In this document: piece by piece, positions 1 to 4,766 of the stretch
Numbering within the stretch: the first letter of the stretch is position 1
How the letters are laid out: each line of letters starts with the position of its first letter
From: an uncultured Dialister sp.
GTDB lineage: Bacteria; Bacillota; Negativicutes; Veillonellales; Dialisteraceae
Assembly (NCBI RefSeq): GCF_900541605.1
Contig: NZ_UQKJ01000117.1
Span: 1 to 5,718, forward strand
DNA: 5,718 bases
Direction of reading: 5' to 3'
Made by a program: the position numbers and the translations under genes
Notes under the pieces: generated by a model
Database searches by the model: none
What the model saw: the letters and a program-made list of their open reading frames with translations, nothing else
Told to the model about the DNA's origin: nothing

Positions 1-53
1 AGTGACTCTATACGCCAGCACCGAATACCAACAGCTCGACAAACCGCAATTGG
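1..53. repeat. Right end of a foldback repeat element (partial)
   Basis: The end motif at 32-53 (CAGCTCGACAAACCGCAATT plus GG) is identical to the right end of the complete element at 3298-3547. The preceding bases also align: a CTCTAT block at 6-11 and a CCGAA block at 21-25 match CTCTAT at 3501-3506 and CCGAA at 3516-3520. The rest of the element lies outside the window. It ends 26 bases before the stop codon of the Ppx/GppA gene, which is transcribed towards it, so it would be copied into the 3' end of that mRNA unless transcription stops first. The 26 bases between show no terminator. Confidence 0.85.
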
Positions 54-79
54 CAGGAGCTTGCGTCCGCTATCTTCCA

Positions 80-1675
80 CTAATTCTTTTCTGCAAATTT
101 CAGGGCTTCCGCTGCTTCCTTCAGCTCATTTTTATTTGTACTGCCCGGAAACCACTGGATACGCAGGGGGAGGCGGAAAGTCTTTTCAAAATCTTTAATC
201 AGGTTCTGCACTGCATGGGCAGGAACATCGAAATTATCCCGGCTCGTGTAGATGCGAAGATCCATGGCCTGTTTGGAAGAGGTGCAGATGAGGCGGGTAA
301 TGCACTGTTCATGGCTTTCATCGAGTCCTTCGGCCAAAGCCAGGAAAAGGGCCATCATACGAACTTCCTTCATTTGCAGGTCCGAAAGAATACGGACATG
401 GGTATTGGACTTCAGGAATTTGCTGGAATAGCCATGATGGAAGGCGCAGATGAGGGCGCACATGATCTGTTCCCTGTGGGACCAGCCGAATATGTGGGCA
501 TTGGCAGTAATGTAAGCGCTGTGCCGGGCATGGCTGTAGTAGTTGACGATGGTGCCCGTATCATGGAGGAGTCCGGCGGCTGCCAGAATCCGGCGCATTC
601 GATCATTGAGATGATGCATCTTCTTCCACTGGTCGAACATGGACAATGCCATGGCTGTTACATAGGAGGTATGGAAATCGTATTCCACCGGCAGAGTGTA
701 GAGATAGTTCTTTACGGAAGAAAAGAGCATGTCATTGCGCCAGTGATTTTCCTTATCATATAGGGGGTCATAGTAATGGAAGAACAGTCCCTCCCGGAGT
801 CCGCAGCCGGAAATGGTGAGATAGGAGGATTTTGCTTTCCGCACGATTTCCTGGACCACCAGGGCACCGGCGATAATGATATCTGCCCGCTCGGAGGAAA
901 GACCGGAAATCTTCTGCCGCTCCTCATAGCTCTTGGAACAGATGGATTTCACCATGGAAAAGAGATTTTCTACAGGGAGATTATAATTGTGGAGCTTAGG
1001 CAGGGGATAGGAAGAGGCCCGCTGGTGCACTTTCGCCAGGTTTCGGACCGTACCGCCGACACCGATGACTTCCATAGGTTCCTTGGGAAACCATGGGATT
1101 TCAGAGAGCTTCTTCTGGATGAATTCCCGGATTTCGTTGATTTTATTGTAACTGACATCACCGGAGGACTGGAACATTTCTGTCAGGGTGACAGCGCCCA
1201 TGGGGATACTGACGGAGTGGATCCGCTTTTTATCCTTTACCAGGGAAATCTCTACGCTGGCCCCGCCCAGATCAAAGAGAAGAAAATCCTTCCTGTCTAT
1301 GGTGTGGATGACGCCGGAAAAGCCCAGGGCCGCTTCTGCCTTTCCACTGATAATGGTCATGGGAATGCCGGTGGTCAGCCTGACCCGCTTGAGAAATGAG
1401 GCGCCGTTGATGGCATTCCGCACCGCCGCTGTAGCCACTGCCATGACCTTTTTGACTTTCTGTACAGCAATAATATGAGAATAAACGGAAAGGCATTTCA
1501 ATGCCCGCTGCTGGGCTTCCTCCGTAAGCTGCCGGGAATCCATGGTCATGCCCTCTGCCAGGCGGATGGATTTCTTTTCCTGGTATACCAGTCTATAAGC
1601 ACCGTGTGCCCCAATCTGCATGATAACAAAACGGATGGAGTTCGACCCCAAATCAATAATTGCAATACGCTCCAT
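80..1675 (-). CDS. ppx: Ppx/GppA-family phosphatase (exopolyphosphatase-like) with C-terminal HD domain
   Basis: The 531-residue protein belongs to the Ppx/GppA branch of the ASKHA fold, which removes terminal phosphate from inorganic polyphosphate or hydrolyses pppGpp to ppGpp. It acts in the cytoplasm. Visible motifs are the first phosphate loop DLGSNS (8-13), AVATAAVRNA (79-88), the ISGKAEA segment (109-115), the second phosphate loop DLGGAS (135-140), GVGGT (205-209) and the GCGLREG motif (290-296). By alignment with the recalled E. coli PPX sequence, Glu114 occupies the place of catalytic Glu121. A C-terminal HD-like helical domain has LLHDTG (369-374) followed by HARHSAYI (382-389). Length is close to the roughly 510 residues of E. 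coli PPX. The ATG start has AAAGGAG five bases upstream. No ppk is in view. The segment GKAEAA differs from the usual GxEEAR, and the third loop glycine is alanine. Whether it is Ppx or GppA cannot be settled from sequence, so the symbol is provisional. Confidence 0.9.
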   Translation of the reverse strand: MERIAIIDLGSNSIRFVIMQIGAHGAYRLVYQEKKSIRLAEGMTMDSRQLTEEAQQRALKCLSVYSHIIAVQKVKKVMAVATAAVRNAINGASFLKRVRLTTGIPMTIISGKAEAALGFSGVIHTIDRKDFLLFDLGGASVEISLVKDKKRIHSVSIPMGAVTLTEMFQSSGDVSYNKINEIREFIQKKLSEIPWFPKEPMEVIGVGGTVRNLAKVHQRASSYPLPKLHNYNLPVENLFSMVKSICSKSYEERQKISGLSSERADIIIAGALVVQEIVRKAKSSYLTISGCGLREGLFFHYYDPLYDKENHWRNDMLFSSVKNYLYTLPVEYDFHTSYVTAMALSMFDQWKKMHHLNDRMRRILAAAGLLHDTGTIVNYYSHARHSAYITANAHIFGWSHREQIMCALICAFHHGYSSKFLKSNTHVRILSDLQMKEVRMMALFLALAEGLDESHEQCITRLICTSSKQAMDLRIYTSRDNFDVPAHAVQNLIKDFEKTFRLPLRIQWFPGSTNKNELKEAAEALKFAEKN

Positions 1676-1698
1676 GGTATCTCCTTTATAGCAGCCAT

Positions 1699-1712
1699 GT
1701 ATAAAAGGTAAA
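1699..1712 (-). promoter_or_regulatory. Candidate promoter/operator box upstream of the Ppx/GppA gene
   Basis: Read on the minus strand this is TTTACCTTTTATAC, ending 23 bases before the ATG. It matches the box upstream of the TPR lipoprotein gene (3280-3293, TTTACCTATTATAC) at 13 of 14 positions. The AT-rich part could serve as a -10 box, but no good -35 hexamer sits 16-18 bases upstream, so promoter function is an inference from position and the repeated occurrence. Confidence 0.35.
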
Positions 1713-1760
1713 CAGACTGCTTTTATTTATTATCTTTTATTTTACAACAGCCGGGATTCG

Positions 1761-1783
1761 AAAAAAAGAAATCTACCCGATTT
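1761..1783 (-). terminator. Weak candidate terminator for the small membrane protein gene
   Basis: On the minus strand a short AAATC/GATTT stem with a five-base loop is followed by C and seven T residues. It lies about 100 bases beyond the stop of the membrane protein gene and upstream of the Ppx/GppA gene. The stem is only five base pairs and AT-rich, so termination would be weak at best. The remainder of 1676-1884 shows only AT-rich sequence and the box at 1699-1712. Confidence 0.25.
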
Positions 1784-1884
1784 GAAGACTGTAAAATCTC
1801 TGTAAAGAGTGGAAAGAAGCAGCCTGTGAGGTTGGTCAACTTTCGGATGGATAGAATGCCTGCTTTTTATTTCTGCTTTATTGC

Positions 1885-2184
1885 TCAGCGTTTTTTTATT
1901 TTGTATAGCAGGCCTACCATTGTGAGAATGGCGGTAAAAGCGGTAATCGTCATGGACCAGGCGATGCCGAAGTGCATGTATCCTTCAAAGGAAAAATCCC
2001 AGGTGAAATACATGACGGTCAGTATGGCGGCAGCAATGCATCCTATGGCGAGGATTGTTGGCTTTTCCCGGTAGGTAAAGAGAAAAAATATGCCTGCCAG
2101 ATATCCGGCTATACCGGCAGCGGAAAGCATACTGTCATGATAGAGGACCAGGGAGACTATGGAAAGAATGAATGCGTATTTCAA
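1885..2184 (-). CDS. Small four-helix membrane protein of unknown function (TTG start)
   Basis: This 99-residue protein is not recognised. It is strongly hydrophobic, with probable membrane segments at about 3-15, 18-37, 43-61 and 73-95, and a basic end (KIKKR, 95-99) that suggests a cytoplasmic C-terminus. The start is the TTG at 2184-2182, chosen because AAAGGAG lies seven bases upstream and hydrophobic sequence begins at once (MKYAFILSIV). An in-frame upstream ATG would add 44 residues, but that extension runs into the repeat element beginning at 2223 and has no hydrophobic or family-like character. The gene is 209 bases upstream of the Ppx/GppA gene on the same strand. Co-transcription is possible because only a weak terminator candidate lies between. 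No convincing promoter was found in the 38 bases between the repeat and the start. A palindrome, CTGCAGTGAATGCAG (2200-2214), sits immediately upstream of the ribosome binding site. Confidence 0.75.
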   Translation of the reverse strand: MKYAFILSIVSLVLYHDSMLSAAGIAGYLAGIFFLFTYREKPTILAIGCIAAAILTVMYFTWDFSFEGYMHFGIAWSMTITAFTAILTMVGLLYKIKKR

Positions 2185-2222
2185 ATGAAAACTCCTTTCT
2201 GCAGTGAATGCAGGATGTACTG

Positions 2223-2606
2223 CCAATTTCAGTTTGTAGGAGAGTTTAATGCTTGGATGCCCATTCCCTTGAGTACAATCATTCTCAAGGAGGATAAAGG
2301 GTAATGCCTTCGGCAAGGTGGCTCAGGGGTAACGGGCTTTGCCCGAGGGGGTGGTGTGCCGCATCAAAATTATAAAGCGGCACAAGTTTATAATTCAGCG
2401 GCAAAGCCGCAAAATACATACTCTGCGGCGCTATATGAATTGTGCGCCGCACCTGCCCCTTGGCCGCAGGCCATTTCCCTTGAGTCACCTCGCCGTCAGG
2501 CGTTACTCCTCGCCCGCAGGGCGTTCCCCCCTCAGCTGCTATGACTCAGACCGTAATCATGCCAATGAGAATCCAACCATCAATCAGCTCGACAAACCGC
2601 AATAGT
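2223..2606. repeat. Complete foldback repeat element with mini-hairpin core
   Basis: This element of about 384 bases fills most of the gene-free stretch 2185-2621. The left end CCAATTTCAGTTTGT (2223-2237) matches the left end at 5650-5664 except at the final G/A position. The right end CAGCTCGACAAACCGCAAT (2585-2603) matches the right ends at 32-50 and 3526-3544. The two outer arms (about 2223-2310 and 2520-2606) are imperfect inverted copies of each other, sharing for example GGTTTGT, TTGGAT and CTCATT-like blocks in the same order. The core has a run of GC-rich mini-hairpins (2305-2315, 2333-2345, 2398-2410, 2462-2472, 2491-2502, 2511-2523) and longer stems at 2356-2383 and 2424-2451. No transposase is encoded, so it resembles a non-autonomous MITE or foldback element. 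It ends 18 bases beyond the stop of the TPR lipoprotein gene. Short ORFs in it (2285-2488 minus, 2339-2605 plus) are repeat-derived and are not called as genes. Confidence 0.8.
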
Positions 2607-2621
2607 CGGAGATGCTGGATG

Positions 2622-3242
2622 TTATTTTACCAGCTGCTCAAAGTCCTTGTCTCCATGAAGCCAGGTGAAATGGTCTTGTACCCGGGCCTGGGGTTTTACA
2701 TTTTGGGGATCCAGTTCGATGGCTTTTTTCAGGTATTCCAGGGCCTTTCCCTTGTCCTTCTTATCTGCGTAGTCTGTGGCGATGCCGTAGTAGGACCAGG
2801 TATTCTTAGGGTCCTGGTCAAGAACCTTTTGGAAGTAAGTAATAGATTCATCGTAGTGCTTCCCCAGCTTCTGGGCCATGGCCATGTCGAAGAAGGCCTG
2901 TACATAACCGGGATTGATGGATAAGGATTGATTGATGGTAGCAATTCCTTCTTCCGGCGATACGTCAAAGGCCTGGATAATTCCTTTCAGGGACAGGGCT
3001 TGGTAATTCTGCTCATCTTTGGCCAATGCATCGTTGGCCAGCTGGAGGGCAGTCAGGTGGTCCCCTTTACCGTAGGCCGTCACAGCTTTACGGTAAATCT
3101 CCTCCGATTCCTTTGTAATCACGTGAATCTGGGGAGCCGATTGGGAAATGGCAGGGGCAGAGGAGGCCGGAGGCATTGTGCTCCCGCAACCGGCGGAAAG
3201 CAGGGAAATGGCAATGAGACAGCAGATGGAAAGAGTTTTCAT
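2622..3242 (-). CDS. TPR-repeat lipoprotein
   Basis: The 206-residue protein starts with a lipoprotein signal: basic Lys2, a hydrophobic stretch, then the lipobox LSAGC with Cys19 as the expected lipidated residue. A Ser/Ala/Pro-rich linker (about 20-45) is followed by four tetratricopeptide repeats at roughly 46-79, 80-113, 114-147 and 148-181. The third and fourth repeats show the standard features, such as DPKN and ELDPQN repeat ends. A short C-terminal piece (182-206) follows. TPR lipoproteins anchor to an envelope membrane and act as protein-protein scaffolds; the partner cannot be told. The ATG at 3242 was chosen because it gives the signal peptide and has AAAAGGAG five bases upstream. 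A longer reading frame would start at 3344 inside the neighbouring repeat element and would bury the signal sequence. The gene is flanked by foldback elements on both sides and is probably a single-gene transcript. Confidence 0.88.
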   Translation of the reverse strand: MKTLSICCLIAISLLSAGCGSTMPPASSAPAISQSAPQIHVITKESEEIYRKAVTAYGKGDHLTALQLANDALAKDEQNYQALSLKGIIQAFDVSPEEGIATINQSLSINPGYVQAFFDMAMAQKLGKHYDESITYFQKVLDQDPKNTWSYYGIATDYADKKDKGKALEYLKKAIELDPQNVKPQARVQDHFTWLHGDKDFEQLVK

Positions 3243-3279
3243 GGAATCTCCTTTTCCCTGCAGGGAAGCAGGGATTTTT

Positions 3280-3312
3280 GTATAATAGGTAAAGAATATT
3301 TCAGTTTGTCGA
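3280..3312 (-). promoter_or_regulatory. Candidate promoter of the TPR lipoprotein gene, overlapping the end of a repeat element
   Basis: On the minus strand TATTAT (3287-3282) can serve as a -10 box about 40 bases before the ATG. The hexamer TCGACA (3312-3307) resembles a -35 box (5 of 6) but sits 19 bases upstream, longer than the usual 17. This TCGACA belongs to the conserved end of the foldback element starting at about 3298. The 14-base stretch at 3280-3293 recurs upstream of the Ppx/GppA gene at 1699-1712. The promoter is inferred from sequence alone. Confidence 0.4.
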
Positions 3313-3547
3313 GCTGTTAGGGCGATGCTTACGGATAGAGTCATTCGTGCGGGGGCTTCTAGCTGCTAGCTCCTAGCTTCTAGGAAAGCTGGTCAGCCTA
3401 CGGCACGAATGACTGACGGAAATATAGGGTGGGTAGCGCCGCAGGCGAATCAGCCTTCCTGGCAGCTAGCTGCTAGTAGCTAGAAGCTCCATGCGAATGG
3501 CTCTATCCATCTGCGCCGAACACATCAGCTCGACAAACCGCAATTGG
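3298..3547. repeat. Complete foldback repeat element with CTAGCTN core
   Basis: This element of about 250 bases lies between two divergent genes and fills most of the gene-free stretch 3243-3592. The outer arms are imperfect inverted repeats of over 100 bases. Shared blocks in order from each end are GTTTGTCGAGCTG, GGATAGAG, CATTCG, GCTTCTAGCT, AGGAA and GCTG. The first 66 bases match 5653-5718 with one difference (G at 3308, A at 5663). The right end matches the one at 32-53. Inside the left arm the heptamer CTAGCTN is repeated three times plus CTAG (3359-3383). A perfect 12-base inverted repeat (3339-3350 with 3403-3414) offers a second fold within the left half. No protein is encoded. No clear target duplication could be fixed; ATA flanks both ends, at 3296-3298 and 3548-3550, but that is too short to weigh. 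Confidence 0.85.
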
Positions 3548-3592
3548 ATATAGCAATATACAACATACCTATTATATCAAAGGAGGAACGTT

Positions 3593-4357
3593 ATGAGTCG
3601 ATTCGCTTTTATAACCGGTGCCACCAGCGGTATTGGGCTGGCATCTGCCCGGGCTTTGGCGGGAAAGGGATATGACCTTGTTATTGCGGCCAGAAATGGG
3701 GAAAAACTGGAGCAGGTCAAAAAGGACATAGAAAAAGAAAAGAAAGTAAAAGTTACCACCTATGAGCTCGATGTCCGCAGGCCCGAGGAAATTCATCGGG
3801 TGGCGGAAGACTGCCTCAAAAATGTGGGGACCCCCTATATTCTTCTGAACGATGCAGGCCTTGCCAGGGGCCTTGAGCCCTATGGGGAAACAGCGGAAGA
3901 GGATATTCTCCAGATGGTGGATACCAATATCAAAGGCCTGTTTCTTGTGACCCGTGCTTTTCTGCCGGCCATGCTGGAAAAGAATGAGGGCCAAATCATT
4001 AATCTCGGGTCCACCGCCGGCCTCTATGCCTATGCGGGGGCTGCGGTGTACTGCGCCACCAAGGCGGCGGTGAAGACGTTCAGCGATGGTATCCGTATCG
4101 ATGTAATTGACAGCGATATCAAAGTAACCACCATCCAGCCGGGCATTGTGGAGACGCCATTCAGTGAAGTCCGGTTCCATGGAGATAAGAAACGGGCCCG
4201 GGCGGTGTATGAGGGAATCGATGCCCTCCAGGCGGAAGACATTGCCAACGTCATTGCTTTTGTGGCGGACCAGCCGAAACGGGTACAGATCAGTGATGTG
4301 GTCATCATGGCAAACCAGCAGGCCACCGGATTTATGGTAAGCAAAAAGAAGAAATAA
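3593..4357 (+). CDS. Short-chain dehydrogenase/reductase, YdfG-like (NADP-dependent 3-hydroxy acid dehydrogenase type)
   Basis: The 254-residue protein is a classical SDR oxidoreductase with a cytoplasmic Rossmann fold. Visible motifs are the cofactor loop TGATSGIG (8-15), ELDV (58-61), NDAG (86-89, usually NNAG), Asn112, the catalytic Ser140, Tyr153 and Lys157 (YCATK), and the PG motif at 183-184. Arg34 in AARN suits NADP(H). VRFHGD (193-198) and the overall layout resemble recalled E. coli YdfG, which oxidises serine and L-allo-threonine and reduces malonic semialdehyde. Substrate cannot be assigned with certainty. The ATG has AAAGGAGG six bases upstream. The gene is divergent from the TPR lipoprotein gene, with a foldback element between them. 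It is followed almost at once by the rpsF promoter with no terminator, so read-through into the ribosomal operon is likely. The tail KKKK (251-254) is unusually basic. The TATTAT at 3570-3575 is too close to the start to be a confident -10 box. Confidence 0.9.
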   Translation: MSRFAFITGATSGIGLASARALAGKGYDLVIAARNGEKLEQVKKDIEKEKKVKVTTYELDVRRPEEIHRVAEDCLKNVGTPYILLNDAGLARGLEPYGETAEEDILQMVDTNIKGLFLVTRAFLPAMLEKNEGQIINLGSTAGLYAYAGAAVYCATKAAVKTFSDGIRIDVIDSDIKVTTIQPGIVETPFSEVRFHGDKKRARAVYEGIDALQAEDIANVIAFVADQPKRVQISDVVIMANQQATGFMVSKKKK

Positions 4358-4362
4358 ATAAT

Positions 4363-4391
4363 TTGCAATTCATCCATGTTTCTTGTATAAT
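4363..4391 (+). promoter_or_regulatory. Sigma-A promoter of rpsF-ssb-rpsR
   Basis: The -35 box TTGCAA (4363-4368) and a perfect -10 box TATAAT (4386-4391) are separated by exactly 17 bases. Transcription would start near 4398, giving a leader of about 73 bases before the GTG of rpsF. The promoter begins 5 bases after the stop codon of the dehydrogenase gene. Confidence 0.85.
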
Positions 4392-4397
4392 ATAAAA

Positions 4398-4470
4398 GCT
4401 TGCTATTCCGCAGGCAACTTCCTGGCCCGCAGAGAGTGCGGGACATAGGTCCGAAAAGGAGGCGAATTTC
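4398..4470 (+). promoter_or_regulatory. rpsF leader: rpsF leader, candidate S6:S18 autoregulatory RNA
   Basis: The leader contains a perfect six-base-pair hairpin, CCCGCA (4426-4431) with TGCGGG (4437-4442). It can be extended by CCT (4421-4423) pairing with AGG (4447-4449). Just 3' of this are an unpaired CCG (4451-4453) and then AAGGAGG (4456-4462). In many bacteria an S6:S18 complex binds a leader structure with an exposed CCG, mimicking its 16S rRNA site, and represses the operon. The order of hairpin, CCG and ribosome binding site here fits that model. The exact pairing around the CCG, possibly CTT 4418-4420 with AAG 4456-4458, was drawn by hand and is uncertain. Confidence 0.55.
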
Positions 4471-4755
4471 GTGAAAAAGTATGAAGTTATGTTCATTGTG
4501 AACGCAGCTGATGATGAAGTCATTAAGGCTGCTGTCAAACTGGTACAGGACACCATCACCAGAATCGGTGGTACCATTGACAAAGTTGATGAATGGGGCA
4601 AACGTCATCTTGCGTACGAAGTAAAGCATCAGAGTGAAGGCTACTACGTAGTAGTAGATTTCCAGGCTGATCCGGCGCAGATTAAAGAACTTGACCGCGT
4701 TATCAAGATTCATGAAGAAATTATCCGTCATATCATTGTAAAACAGGATGACTAA
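4471..4755 (+). CDS. rpsF: 30S ribosomal protein S6
   Basis: The 94-residue protein has the full length and signature of bacterial S6: KKYEVMFIV at 2-10, VDEWGKRHLAYEV (39-51), EGYYVVV (56-62) and ELDRV (73-77). S6 pairs with S18 on the platform of the small subunit, contacting 16S rRNA. The start is GTG, supported by AAGGAGG eight bases upstream and by the family's MxKYE opening. It is first in the conserved S6-SSB-S18 operon, 11 bases ahead of ssb. The leader suggests feedback control by its own product with S18. There is no extended acidic or glutamate tail; it ends simply in KQDD. Confidence 0.97.
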   Translation: MKKYEVMFIVNAADDEVIKAAVKLVQDTITRIGGTIDKVDEWGKRHLAYEVKHQSEGYYVVVDFQADPAQIKELDRVIKIHEEIIRHIIVKQDD

Positions 4756-4766
4756 GAGGTAGCACA

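Noticed and set aside
2..763. Plus-strand frame of 253 residues
   Set aside because: It lies antisense to the Ppx/GppA gene, has no recognisable family features and begins inside the partial repeat. It is a shadow of the real gene.
776..1399. Plus-strand frame of 207 residues
   Set aside because: It is antisense to the central part of the Ppx/GppA gene, whose motifs are unmistakable on the minus strand. It has no upstream ribosome binding site in keeping with the neighbours.
2339..2605. Plus-strand frame of 88 residues and overlapping frames in the repeat
   Set aside because: It runs exactly through the foldback element to its right end, with no ribosome binding site and no independent family support.
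3257..3266. CCCTGCAGGG palindrome in the lipoprotein leader as an operator
   Set aside because: It is a single ten-base palindrome with no second copy near other genes. There is not enough to call it a binding site.
3359..3383. CTAGCTN repeats considered as a CRISPR or iteron array
   Set aside because: The units are seven bases long with one variable base, directly adjacent and part of a larger inverted repeat. There are no spacers, no cas genes and no replication initiator.
3570..3575. TATTAT as -10 box of the dehydrogenase gene
   Set aside because: Transcription would begin at about the ribosome binding site itself, and no -35 hexamer lies at a suitable distance.
3572..4180. Minus-strand frame of 202 residues
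   Set aside because: It is antisense to the dehydrogenase, which carries all SDR motifs. The antisense product has no family signature.
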